Program-made: the position numbers and the translations under genes
The notes under the pieces: model-generated
Told to the model about the DNA's origin: nothing
Databases searched by the model: none
The model's input: only the letters and a program-made list of their open reading frames with translations
Shown here: in pieces, positions 34,241-46,370 of the stretch
How positions within the stretch are numbered: position 1 is the first letter of the stretch
How the letters are laid out: each line of letters starts with the position of its first letter
From: Prinsepia uniflora
Taxonomy: Eukaryota; Streptophyta; Magnoliopsida; Rosales; Rosaceae
Reading direction: 5' to 3'
Assembly: GCA_032719365.1 (NCBI GenBank)
Contig: CM064862.1
Span: 57,317,840-57,381,839, forward strand
DNA: 64,000 nucleotides

Positions 34241-37200
34241 TGTAACGACCCGTACCAAATTCCTAGATTAGATTAGTGACTAATCACGATTAGTGAGGCT
34301 AATCGGTGATTAGTTGAGCGAAATCGGACGAAAGATGCAAAATGACCGTTTTTCCCCTAGTCGTGGCAAAACGTTGACTTTTCATTCGGGCAGTCAAACG
34401 GACTTTGATCAATGACCGTGATGGAGTTCGTGACGTCACGAGTTCATAGACAGGTGGCATGTTCAATTCCGACATTCGAGGAAGAAGTTATGACGTTCGG
34501 AAGTTAGGGGCATTTTGGTAATTTTGGTTAAAAAGTGTCAAATGTTGACTTTATGACCAAGATGTACGATGGCCGAGGGCCGAGGACCATTACGTAGATC
34601 GGGACGATACGAATCCATAGACAGGCGGCACGTCGAATTTGGATGTTCGACGGCGAAGTTACGGTTCACGGAAGTTCAAGTGCACTATTGCACGAATTAC
34701 AAAATGAGTTCACTTTTGGACTCTAGTGGGCCCAGATATTTGTCCTGATGCCCAATGGATGAGTGACAAGTGTCACCCATCCAATGGACACCCAAATTGA
34801 TTCATGCACCGTGCTTTCCATTCCATTTGTCTCCATTTCAAAACCATCTCCCCCGATCTCATTTTCTCACCATTTCTCTCCATCTCTGTGCAATCCAAAA
34901 CCCATCCATTTCGACAAGGACTGAGACCAGAGAGTGGGAGGATGTTGGAAGCGGTGGCCGGCCCAGGAAGGCGCCGCCGTGGGCGGTGGAGCCACCTACC
35001 CGTGGGGGTGCACGGTAAGCCCATTTTTTCCCTTTTAATTTGATTTTGATATTGTGGTTGCTTATGGACAATTAGGATGAGCTAAAGGGGTTAATAGGAA
35101 GCTATTATGATGGTATTGGTGGGTGGTAGACTGCTGTGGCGCCGTGGGACGGTTTTGGAAACTTTGAACCGTATGGTTCAAAATGGAACCATGGGTTTCA
35201 ATCAGTTTTGGGGGGTTTAATTGATTGGGTTAGATAGGAAATGAAGAAATAGGAATTTTGGGATTAAAATGGGACCAAACGGACCGAAAACGAAGGAGGA
35301 GGAGCACTGAACCGGTCACGCCGGTTCAGCACAGTAACCGGACCGGAAAACCAGGAAAAAACCGGTTTTCCAGGGTCGATGGTGATGAATAGTGTTTTTG
35401 ACCTTCTAGGAGCTCGTGAGGGCGAGTGGGCCATAATTTGGGAAAGTGTTCAACACGGGAAATCTTCTATTCGATGTAAAGAACATTTTGGGACTAGTTT
35501 CGTGTCAATTGAACACATCCTCGATATGTTTCGGGGCATCGGAAGGTTTAGGGTCGGCTTAAAAATAGTTAAAAATACTGGAAAATTATGGGGCTTTAGT
35601 GAGAGGTTAATTAAGTAGTTAGTAGCCTTCTATTATGATTTGGACAGGTTTGGGAGTCTCGATGACCGTGATTGGCTCAGGGGAGCCGTATGGCACGCAA
35701 ATCGAGGCGACAGCTCGGACGGTCTGTGAGTGGACCTTGTTTTCTAAATTGGTGCATGTATAAATGTTTATTATATGTTTTAAATACTTGTTTGTGATGC
35801 CATGAGTGCATTTGGATGTGTGGTTAAGTATAGTCACGTATTTCGAGGTTTCGGCCCTATACGGTGCCTATACGGGTCGGTATTTCTTTATCAGTCTAAA
35901 TGAAATGGTTTTGGATTTCCAAAAGGATAAACTCGGGTATGAGACCCATTTGGTTTGGTCTCGGGCATATGATACTATCTACGACCTTCGGGTCTAAATC
36001 GTGGTCGCGACAGGTTCTATGTGCACGGCGATCGACGATACGACGCTCGCCTCCGGATTGGGATGTGTTCCTTCCGGAGAGGTCACAATGCACGATTCGT
36101 GGTCGGGCTGCCTGGGGAGGCTCGACTTCGGAGTGCTGACGGTTCAGGATATCGTTCGGTGATGAGTGCACCATGATCTTGTCGTGGTCGCGTCGGTTGA
36201 TACGTTCACAGCAACATACCAGGATTGAGGGCGGTCCTGGATGGATGGTTGCACACATTACTATGATCGGAGTCGTGACTGACCCTTAGATATCGGGCAC
36301 GGTGCCCAGTTGAGTCATATGTTCGAGCACGAGACCCAGTTGTTTTACACTGATGATTTTGGGTCAGGGACCCTAGATAGATTTCCAAGTTCATGACGGT
36401 TTATGGGAACCGGCATGAGCTCTGGAAAGGTCATTGTGGTTCATGACGGTTTATGGGAACCGGCATGAACCTTTGTTAGGTCATTCTGGTTCATGACGGT
36501 TTATGGGAACCGGCATGAACCTTGGTTAATGGATGTTTGGATCATGACAGTTCAGGGGAACCGGGCATGAATGTTTATGTTATGGATATATATGTTCATA
36601 TACCTTCCTTTACTTGTTCTTCTATCTCCTCTAGGGAGGGTCGTTAGCCTAGGTGGACCCTGCAGTAGTCACGGAGTACCGACTGAGTGGAGTCACCCCC
36701 CAGTTGGGTTCCTTACTCTCAGGAAGGCTACGATTGCTATTACCTCGGGTAGGGTCTGTGGTCTGCGGACATTGATCTTGACTTTGAGAAGACTCGGATT
36801 GAGACCTGGGTAGCACGCGCGTAGCTTTGGAAACCGTGATAGGATTGGTTGTGTGAATTATATGTATATATGATGTATGCTATATGATATATGATGTGTG
36901 TTTACACAGGTTTTGGGCAGTGGCCCGTGTACTTGATTTCATTATGGTTTTTTTCTAGAAAAATGGTTTTCGAATGCATGCATGCTTTTTAGTGAAGGGT
37001 ACAAATGCCTTTCTTATGAAATGTTTTTATAAACTCTTGTTTTGTCCACTCACAGCTTTTAATGTTTTTACTGCCCTTCAGGTTGACATCGGATGTGGAC
37101 TGTAGCAGTGATCGAGATATCACATACCTCCTCCGGATCCTGGCGTACTCTGATAGCCCGAGATGGCAAAGGTCGGAAATATCCCTTGTCTGACACTTCG

Positions 37201-37261
37201 TGTTAGACGGGAGTAGGGTCATCCCGCACTAATCCCAGGGGGATTAGGATGGGTCCTGTCA
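34241..37261 (+). repeat. LARD B 3' LTR
   Basis: 3021 bp, TGTAACGACCCGTACC...GGGTCCTGTCA. It retains the dyad (34757-34782), the GC-rich block with donor-like GTAAGC near 35012, and hairpin units at 36388, 36438 and 36488. Confidence 0.92.
34757..34782. promoter_or_regulatory. Conserved LTR dyad, LARD B 3' LTR
   Basis: Arms GGATGAGTGAC and GTCACCCATCC, with one wobble-type mismatch. Absent from this element's 5' LTR. Confidence 0.78.
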
Positions 37262-37266
37262 CTATC

Positions 37267-40200
37267 AGAGTACGCCAGGATCTAGAGGAGGTATGTGATA
37301 TCTCGGTTTTTGCTACAGCCCATATCCGCTGTCAACCTGAAGGGCAGTCAAAACAATAAAAGCTATGAGTGGACAAAACAATCATTTGTAAAAACATTTA
37401 ATTGAAGACATTTCTACCCTTCACTAAAAAGCCTGCATGCATTTGGAAACCATTTATCCAAATGAACTATGCCCAAAACCATAATGAAACCAAAGCTACG
37501 GGCCACTGCCCAAATTCATACGGGACTCAGCCCAAAACCTGTGCATATCACATATCATATCTCATAACCATATATCATATACAGCATATATACATATAAT
37601 ACACACAACCAATCTTGTCACGGTTTCCAAAGGTACGTGCGTGCTACCCGGGGTCTCAAACCCAAGTCTCTCAGAGTCTGAGGTCAATGTCAGTAGACCA
37701 ATGACCCGTCCTAAGGTTACGATCCATGTTTTCCTAAGAGAAAGGAACCTAACAGGGGGGCGACTCCACTCAGTCGGTGCTCCGTGACTACTCCGGGGTC
37801 CACCCAGGCCAAGAACCCTCCCCGGAGGAGATAGTACAAGTAAAGGAAGGTATATGAATATACATACATATATATACATAACATAAACATTCATGCCCGG
37901 TCCCCCTTAACTGTCATGATCTATAAGATCCATTCAAGGGTTCATGCCGGTTCCCATAAACCTTCATGTACCATAATAACCTTTCCAGGGTTCCTGTCGT
38001 TCCCATAAACCGTCATGAACTTGGAAATCCATTTAGGGTCCCCGACCCAAAATCATCAATGTAAAGTAACTGGGTCTCGTGCCCGAACATATGACATCAG
38101 CTGGGAATCGTGCCCGATATCTAAGGGTCAGTCACGACTCCGATCATAGTGATGCGTGCAACCATCCATCCAGGTCCGCCCTCAATCCTGGTATGTTGCC
38201 GTGAACGAATCAGCCGACGCGACCACCACAAGATCATGGTGCACTCATCACCGATTGATATCCTGAACCGTTAGCACTCCGAAGTCGAGCCTCTATCGGC
38301 TGACCGACCACAGATCGTTCATCGTGACCACTCTGGTAGGAACACATCCCAATCCGGAGGTGAGCGTCGTATCGTCTGTCGCCGTGCACATAGCACTCGC
38401 CGCGACCACGATTTAGATCTGAAGGCCATCAATAGCGTCATATTCCCGAGAAAAAACCAAATGGGTCTCATACCCGAGTTTATCCTTTTGAAATCCCAAA
38501 ACCATTTCATTTAGACCATCATAGAAATACAGACCCGTATAGGTACCGTATAAGGCTGGAACCTCGAAATACGTGCCCATACGTAACCACAACCAAATGC
38601 ACTCATGGCATCACAAAACATGTATTAAAACATATAATAAACATTTATTCATGTACCAATTTAGAAAACAAGGTCCTCTCACAAATCGTCAGAGCTGCCA
38701 CCTCGATTTGCGTGTCATACGGCTCTCCCTAGCTAATCACCATCACCGGGACTCCCAAACCTGTCCAAATTGTAATAGAAGGTTACTAACTACTTAAATA
38801 ACCTCCCACTAATGCCCCGTAATTTTTCGAAATTTTTAACTATTTTTAATCCCAATCCGAAAATTTCCAATGCCCCGAACATTATCGAAACGGTGTCCGA
38901 TCCACACGAAACCAGTCCCAAAATGTTTTTACATCGAATAGAAGATTTCACATGTTGAACACATTCCCAAAAGATTGGACATGCGCCCCCACGGGTCCAG
39001 GGAAGGTGCTGCGCGTGCAATCACGCGCCGCACTATTCATCATCTTCCCAACCGCATGAACCGGGTTCACTTACAACTAAACCGGTCTGGACCGGCGTGG
39101 CAGGTTCACGGTCCAATCCCAACTATTTCTGGTCCATTTCGTCTCCTTTTGATCCTAATATCTTCCTAATCCTATTTCCTAACATTTTAACTCTTAAAAT
39201 CATAAGAAAAGCCACTAAAACAAACCTTCAAAGGCTGGCCATGGCGGTTGTAATTTTCCTCCGCCGTTCACGGTCATTGCCGGGCATCCAACGCCTCAAA
39301 ATTGATTCCATTCATCTCCTAGAGTCCCCAGAAACATAAACAAATCCTTAGGTTCGATTAAAACACCACGAAATCCGATTTCTAATTTTTGAATATTTTT
39401 ACCTCACAGTCGACTCTCCCCGCCGTGGGCCACCATCCTCAGTCCCAGTCCTTCATCATCTCAGCCTCTCACTATCTCTCACACAGTCATAGAGATGTAG
39501 GATCGGTGATGATGGTGTGATGTGGGTGTGTGTTATTTTAGAGAGAAATGGAGAAGTATGGGTTCGGGTTGTGTTTGAAGAAGAAGAAGAAATGATAATA
39601 TCTGATGGGAGAGGGAAATGAAATGGATGAGATGAGTGGTGAGGATTTGAGTGATTAATTACAATGGATGGTTAGGATTGAGTGATGAAAAGATTAATTC
39701 TAAAATAATAATTATGATAATATTTAATTAACTAGATCCACAATTTAGGGATTTTAGCCAATGGGATGAGTGACACTTGTCACTTATCCATGAGTCTCAC
39801 TCAAAATATATGGCCAATCAGATATTGCCAAATCATCACCGCCTCGAAGTACATGCATAGTGAATCGAACTTCCGTGACCCATAACTGTCCCGTTCGAAG
39901 TCCGATTTCAACGTGCCTCATGTCTATGGATTCGTATCATCCCGATATACGTAACGGTCCTCGACCCTTGGCCATCTGACCACTCAGTCCAAAATTCAAC
40001 ATTTTGCCCCTTTTAACTGAAGTTACCAAAATTGCCCTTAAACTTCCGAACATCATAACTTCTTCCTCGAATGTCGGAATTGAACGTGCCACCTTTCTAT
40101 GAACTCGTGACGTCCTGAACTATGTCACGATCATTGGTCAAAGTCCATTTGACCGCCAGAACAAAAAGTCAACATTTTACCCACAACTAGGGGCAAAACG

Positions 40201-40306
40201 GTCATTTTGCATCGTTCGTCCGATTTCGACCAACTAATCACCGATTAACCTCACTAATCACGATTAGTCACTAATCTAATCTAGAAATTCGGGACGGGTC
40301 GTTACA
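37267..40306 (-). repeat. LARD A 5' LTR, fragment 2
   Basis: Continues LARD A after LARD B and ends GGGACGGGTCGTTACA. A dyad with one mismatch is at 39764-39789. Confidence 0.85.
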
Positions 40307-40318
40307 CGATTTGTTACA
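40307..40318 (-). repeat. LTR C terminal 12 bp
   Basis: CGATTTGTTACA, the LTR start of solo LTR C (reads TGTAAC on the minus strand), separated from the rest by LARD A. The short length makes this an inference from the nest logic. Confidence 0.55.
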
Positions 40319-41804
40319 TCCCAGTGACAGAGATTGGCCCGGGAAAGCCGTATGGCTCGCGTATCGAGGCGTTAGATCGGACAGTCTGTGAATGGATTTT
40401 GGTTTTCTAAATTGATGCATGCATAACTGTTTTATAGGATTTTATGAACATGTTTTGTGATGTCATGAGTGCATTTCTGTGAGTTTGCGTATTTGCATGT
40501 ATTTTGAAGTTTCGGCCTTATACGGTGCTTATACGCGTTTGTGCTTTCTTTGTTGGTTTAAATGAAATGGTTTTGGATTTAAAAAAGATAAACTCGGGCT
40601 TGAGACCCTTTTGGTTTTGCCTCGGGAATGTGGCCCTATTGATGACCTACGGGTCCGAGTCGTGGTCGGGGCGAATGCTTTGTGCACAACGACGGACGAC
40701 ACAATGCTCACCCCCGGACTAGGATGTGTTCCTTCCGGAGAGATCACGATGCACGTTCCGCTGTCGAGCAGCCACTGGAGGCTCGACTTCAGAGTGCTGA
40801 CGGTTCAGAATATCGATCGGTGATGGGTGCACCATGATCTAGAGATGGTCGCGTCGGTTGATACTTTCACGGCGACATACCAGGATTGAGGGCGGTCCTG
40901 GACGGATGGTTGCACACATCACTAAGATTGGAATCGTGACTGACCCAGAGATATTGGGCTCGATGCCCAGTTAAGTCATGAGTTCGGGCACGAGGCCCAG
41001 TTGGTTTACGTTTATGATTTCGGGTTAGGGACCCTAAATGGATTTCTAGTTTCATGACAGTTTATGGGGACTAGGCATGAATCTCTTGAAAGGTTTTAAG
41101 TATTTATATATATATATATATACTCATATACCTTCCTTTATTTGGATTGTCTCCTCCGGGGAGGGTCGATGGCCTGCGTGGACCTCGGAGTAGTCTCGTA
41201 GCACTAACTGAGTGGAGTCGCCCCCGTTGGGTACCTTACTCTTAGGAAGGCTTATGGATTATAACACCCAGGGAGAGTCATTGATCTATGGACATTGACT
41301 AGGGTAGACCCTATGGAGACTTGGGATTTGAGACCCCAGGTAGCACGAGCGTAGCTTAGAAACCGTGACAGAATTGGTTTTATGTTATATTTATATGTTG
41401 TATGATCGAATTTCTGGTTTGGGCTGAGTTCCACATGGATTTGGGCAGTGGCCCATATGATTGGTTTCATTTACGATTTTGGGCCAAGGCCCTAGTGGTT
41501 TGGTAAATGGTTTCGAATGCATGCATACTTTTTAGTGAAGGGTATAAATGTCTTTTGTGAATTTTTTTTAATAAATTATTTGTTTTGTCCACTCACAGCT
41601 TTTAAATATTTTGACTGCCCTTCAAGTTGATAGCGGATGCGGGCTGTAGCAGAGACTGAGACATCACACTACTCCTCCGGATCCTGTCGTACTCTGAAGC
41701 CCCGAGCGGGCTCAAGTTGGATTTTCCCTTGTCCGACACTCCGTGTCAGATGGGATCAGGCGCGTCCCGCGTTAATCCCGGGTGGATTGAGATGGGTCCT
41801 AACA
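40319..41804 (+). repeat. LTR D, fragment 3 (LTR end)
   Basis: Resumes LTR D at TCCCAGTGACAGAG and ends GATGGGTCCTAACA. It matches the last half of LTRs B and G, with a single hairpin unit near 41053. Confidence 0.8.
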
Positions 41805-42540
41805 AACATTACTACCCACACTATAGGGAAACAAGCCAAACGACAACAAACAACTAGAGAAGGAAGGGCAACTAGGTAACACGCCCCAAAACACCACAAG
41901 ACACACCACTAAATTACAGGGATATTCCAGGCATTAGCCACAAGGATTTTACCTACACTCTGCTTAAACTTAAAATTATACAGCCTTAAACGAATCAATT
42001 CAACAATATGATTAAGAAGAACGTTGGGATGGCACCGAGTATTTGAGAAGATCTGATTATTACGCTCCTGCTATATGATATAGACCATGATAGCCAAAGC
42101 CAATTTTTTGACAGTACTAGCCAAAGAATTACCCTTCCATTGAATGGTGACATCTTCCACAAAGAACGGCCAAGGTGGGTTCAACCAAGGCTCTCCACAA
42201 AATGCTAAGAACATGCTTCCAAATACCACCACTAAAATGGCAATCAAAGAAAAGATGCTCATGGGACTCAAGAGCCCCATCACATAAACAACAAAGAACA
42301 TAAGGGCGAGTAGAGTACCTGGAAACATGATCCATAGTAGCAAGACGACCCATAATAGCAGTCCAAAGAATAAAGGAAGTTTTAGGAATAGTTTCCTGAG
42401 ACCAAACCAAACGGGCCCAAGGAACATCAATCCCACCAGAATTCAACTCCTTCCACAACAACTTGGAAGAAAACAAACCATTAGAAATAAGAGATCAGAA
42501 AAACCTATCACCCCAAGTAGGATCCATGGCCACATAGTTG
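41805..42540 (-). mobile_element. L1-type LINE remnant (zf-RVT region)
   Basis: Minus-strand frames 42129-42476 and 42071-42436 together cover the zinc-binding reverse-transcriptase C-terminal domain (zf-RVT) of plant L1-type LINEs. Visible are PKTSFILWTAIMGRLATMD, then CCLCDGALESHEHLFFDCHF with a CxxC...HxxxxC zinc pattern, then KLALAIMVYII. A frameshift separates the two frames near 42130-42170, and a stop follows YII. The 5' part (endonuclease and reverse transcriptase) is absent, as usual for 5'-truncated LINEs. The 3' tail is at 10045-10114. The exact 5' boundary and TSD were not found. Confidence 0.75.
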
Positions 42541-43775
42541 CAAAAGGTTTGATTCCGTGATAAAATGAAAAGTAACTCAAAACTACTTTTTTATTATCTA
42601 TATGATTCTTCATTAATGGGCCTTGGTTAATGCTTTCTTCTAGCATATGTGCATTTTACAATGGACTCAACTTAAATATTAATATTTAATGGTCTATTAA
42701 AAATATAATTTTGTTCTTTTCCATGTTACAATCTAAATTGCTTACTACACAATAAAAATATGTAATACGTGCATGTATTCTAGTATATCCTTAGGCTATT
42801 TAAATCTGTAAAAGATATAGTTTTTTTCTTCTACCCAATGACAATGAAGAATCATGAATGCGTGAAATGAGTTGGCAATTAAGGAATATGCTTTGGGTCG
42901 AGGGGTTGTGTCATGTGGCCCAGAATTTGGAAGAAGAAGGCCGAAAACGGCCAACAAATTGACCAGGACGGTAAGTGAGAATCCTTACTCAATAAGGAAA
43001 TCAAAGAGATAAAACCCCATGATTTTAGGTATTGAATCCTTCATGGGTAAGGAAGGGGATTGCAGTAGTGAGTTCCTACTTAAAAAGGTCCAAGTGAACA
43101 CTATAAATAGATAGTTTCACGAATGAATTAAGGGTCCATAACCAATCAATCAGAAGGAAATCAAGTGTACACAATTATCCCTTCAACCTTCTTAAGACAA
43201 ACCTATTGTTTCAAAACCCAAATTTGAACTGTAAGATTACACACTTTTTGTTGAATCCGCAAATGTCGTATTTCTAGGAAGTGCGTGTTTGAGAAAGCAA
43301 CCTATCAATTTTTTTCCTAGAAGATCACCAAGGTCAGTATTTGGGGCGAGGCGTGTGCACATTCGTTCAATGAGCATTATACATATTGAATTATTCCTTT
43401 AGTTTAACTTACACTGTTCAGCATGTGTGCATATTACAAACCACCCCATGCATTTCATTTGCTGAAATCGAGTTGAGGTTCACCGAAACAGTTCGACGGA
43501 ATTGTATATAACTATTTGTCTACTGTTTGAGCACCTGTGCATGGGTATTTTATGATACACCCACCCTGGAAATCCAACACATACTGGCTGGACCGGATTT
43601 TGGCAGACACATGGACGCCAAGTCAGGTGACGAAAGCCAATTAAAGCCTTGTTTTAGAAATTTTAGTGAAAAGGTAAAATACTAGATAATCTGGAGTATA
43701 ATTGGAACACATGTTTGATGATCATAAAATAAGTACCGAGTGCTTAGCCGATTATTACTTGGTTACACCCTCCAC
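42541..43775. other. Intergenic DNA with a possible old LTR
   Basis: No gene. A TATA-like CTATAAATAG near 43101 and, at 43779-43791, TGGTATCAGAGCT (a PBS sequence) just after CCCTCCACA suggest the end of a decayed LTR and its PBS. The LTR start and a partner LTR were not found. Confidence 0.3.
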
Positions 43776-45853
43776 ATATGGTATCAGAGCTGTCATTACA
43801 TGACTCCTCCCCGTACTGATCACGAATCTTCTCCTGATACCTAAGGGGTGCAAATGACAAGTTAAACGAACTTATGCTAGCCCCTCAATAAAATAAAACA
43901 TGAGTATAAAAAAATATGATATCACATAATACACAAAACAAAGCATGACATCAAAATAATAATACATCATTCTAATAACCTCGGAGGGCTGGCATTCAAC
44001 ACCGCCAAGAGCAACAAAAGCTGACGTTCATTCCTTAAATCTTCACTCAGAAGATGGCACATCCAACTCGTGGATCACTAGGTTAGTTATACCTTGCTCT
44101 CATCGTCAGTGTACGAACATTAGCATTTACTCAACGTCATACCCTCATCGTCTCTCTTAAAATGGTGTCGATGGTCTCATTGTCACACTCATGCGTACAG
44201 ACCATAATCTCAATAATCAAGGTCACTGCCTATACCATACTCCCTGACCTCAATAACAAGCATCGCACTACAATACATGCTCATGTGCTATGCAGTCATA
44301 ACTCATTGGCAATCCTCGCACTACAATATATACTCATGTGCTATATAGGCATCAGAGTTCCTGGAGTCCCCACGAGCTCCGTCTCGATCCATACAGCTCT
44401 TCAAATTTTTCATTAACGTGATACCTCACAAACACGGTAATTAATATTAATAAAAGCTTATCTAAATAATTAGATTTGATTATCTATTCCCGGGAGTTTC
44501 CCCACTCTCTAAAAGACATTTAAGTTGGGTAAAACTATCCCAAATAGTCGCCAAAAGAACTCTGATGGATCTGAGACGTACACCAATTGGCCCGGAATAT
44601 TAAAATACATAAAACACGAGTCATCGGGAGTCGCTAATGGGGCCCATGCGCCCCCACGCGCTTAGCAGATCCTTGAGGGTGTGGGTGCAGCTTTCAATCG
44701 CCCCTACCTCCTGCAGAGTCCCCTCGCTGGCGCCGGCGACTGTTTCTAGTTTTTCTGCAACTTCCTTAATACTCAATGGAAAACTATAAATCTATAGTTT
44801 AAACCGAAAGTTTCTAACTGTGGTGGACGACAATCGCCTCTAAAGGCGCCAAACCCATTTTTTGATCGTCACTCGCTATGCAGCGTACGATGGCTCATAA
44901 CCACGATCGATGGTATGGTTCTGTTAGGGAGAGGGAGACAAAGAAGATGATAGTGGAACGATTCTTTTAGTTGTTTTGATAAGTACAATTTCTGTGGCGC
45001 ACCAGTAATAAATTTATATAGTTAGAAACAGCAATCCACATTAAACTCTATTATGTATTTATGTTTTATTCCATTTATTTTTCTTCAGTTACAGCTCGGT
45101 TATGATTAAAATATAAATTTTTTATTCAAGGAATGTATTCTATTACCAATAGAATATATTATTTTGTTCTGTATTTTTTGTTTATTCTCGTCAATTGAAT
45201 CTGTTAAATTGTTATTCAGTTCATATTGAAAAGAATCTAAAATGATAAGGAGTTGTTAAATGAGGCTCAAAGATGTACTTGTTTTGAGTGCCTATTTATT
45301 TTTTATCGGTATCTATGGATTGAGCACGAGCCGTAATATGGTTAGAGCTGTCTTGAACTTATATTGAACGCGGTTAATAAAAATTTCCTATGAATTGCCA
45401 CCAATTGGTGGCAGCTATGAAGTCGTGTGGGAGGTCTTCCATGAGAACTCGCAGGAAGAGGAGAGAGGGAGAGGGGAAAAAGGTGAGTCTGACCAATGCG
45501 AAGAGGAGAAGCACTGTGCTCTTTTTTAATGTAATTATTTTCAAATTATTGATATGTCCCGATTGTTCTATACCTAATTTTTGCATGTCATCTGTTTACA
45601 TACGTTAGCTCAGGACCATTATAATGGTAAATGGTTCAAGGAAAATATACAAAAGAGTCCTCACTTGAAAAGTGACTTCTAGACCTTTGGGAAGAATCTA
45701 TAAATTCAACTTCTCCTCACAGCGCAAGTCCTTTTTGGGCCTTCACTGAGGTCCACCTATGTGTGGTCCAATTCCAACTTTATTCTAACCCACAACTCTA
45801 GTTAATTAATAAAATTAACCCCCTAGAGCTACTATAATTAACCCCCTAGAGCC
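43776..45853. other. Intergenic DNA, decayed repeats
   Basis: No credible gene. A tandem duplication TCGCACTACAATA..CTCATGTGCTAT occurs at about 44267-44298 and 44317-44346. The stretch 44600-44760 (CCCACGCGC, GGCGCCGGCG) resembles the GC-rich middle of the long LTRs but cannot be delimited. AATTAACCCCCTAGAGC is tandemly repeated at 45812-45853. Confidence 0.4.
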
Positions 45854-46365
45854 TGTTAGAGATCGGAATTCCGGCCATTATATAGACTCGGGAGTTCAAA
45901 CCAATTGGTGATAGGGGGAGTTGCCCAAGACTATATAAGGCACACATTCTATTTCCTCTTTTCCGATGTGGGACTCTTATCCTCACATCCCAACACGCCC
46001 CCTCACGTGTGGCGGCTCTTCCAGCCAACACGTGATGATGTGAGCCCATTGTCCCACATTCGTATGAGCCCATTGTCTCATACCTCTCTCAACTCCTTTT
46101 TTTTTTCAACCACTAGCAGGTTGTCGTCACTACGCCCCCACGCAACGAGTGACTGGGCAACGTGTGGCACGTGTGGCGGTTAAGCCATTCACGTGGGATA
46201 ACCCGCTCTAATACCATGTTAGAGATCGGGATTCCGGCCATTATATAGACTCTGGAGTTCGGCCCTAAAACTAATTGGTGATAGGGAGAGTTGCCCAAGG
46301 CTATATAAGGCACACATTCTATTTCCTCTTTTCCGATGTGGGACTCTTATCCTCACATCCCAATA
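45854..46365 (-). mobile_element. TRIM retrotransposon, complete
   Basis: 512 bp. The left LTR is 45854-45995 (142 bp), the right LTR 46217-46365 (149 bp), TGTTAGAGATCGG...CATCCCAACA on the plus strand. Orientation is minus: a PBS (TGGTATTAGAGC on the minus strand, 46205-46216) abuts the right LTR and a purine tract (GTGAGGGGGCG, minus) abuts the left one. The TSD GAGCC is perfect (45849-45853, 46366-46370). The 221 bp interior is non-coding. The LTR contains TTCCGATGTGGGAC, a motif also found in the Tat LTR. Confidence 0.93.
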
Positions 46366-46370
46366 GAGCC

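Larger units (their letters stand above)
28276..37261 (+). mobile_element. LARD 'B', complete non-coding long-LTR retrotransposon
   Basis: 8986 bp with a perfect 5 bp TSD CTATC (28271-28275, 37262-37266). The 5' LTR is 28276-31155 and the 3' LTR 34241-37261. The PBS TGGTATCAGAGC is at 31159-31170 (initiator tRNA-Met type), three bases after the LTR. The polypurine tract AAGGAGGGAAGGT ends at 34240. The internal 3.1 kb has no recognisable coding sequence. The LTRs differ by roughly 5% over the stretch compared, plus a 163 bp deletion in the 5' LTR. It landed in the 5' LTR of LARD A, the innermost and latest event of the nest. Confidence 0.92.
21428..40306 (-). mobile_element. LARD 'A', non-coding long-LTR retrotransposon
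   Basis: The 3' LTR is 21428-24603, the internal region 24604-28165, and the 5' LTR 28166-28275 plus 37267-40306, split by LARD B. The two LTRs (3176 and about 3150 bp) align throughout by eye with small indels. The polypurine tract (AAGGAGCGAAGGT, minus strand) is at 24604-24616. The PBS is degenerate (TGGCATCAAAGC, minus strand, 28151-28162). The internal 3.56 kb has no gag or pol frame but aligns with the internal region of LARD B. That pattern, long LTRs with a conserved non-coding interior, fits LARDs moved by enzymes of another element. Flanks CGGCT and CGATT match at only 3 of 5. Confidence 0.8.
10115..41804 (+). mobile_element. Solo LTR 'D' (long TGTAACGACCC family) hosting the whole nest
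   Basis: Three fragments read as one LTR in order: 10115-10316, 17537-18736 and 40319-41804, about 2.88 kb together, the same length as LTR B. It begins TGTAACGACCCGTCCC and ends GATGGGTCCTAACA. The flanks AACAA (10110-10114) and AACAT (41805-41809) match at 4 of 5 positions. No PBS or internal region follows, so it is a solo LTR, inserted in the 3'UTR of the LINE. The first break holds Cassandra plus LTRs F/E (ATACG on both sides: 10312-10316, 17532-17536). The second holds LTR C and its contents (GTCCC against ATCCC). Confidence 0.78.
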
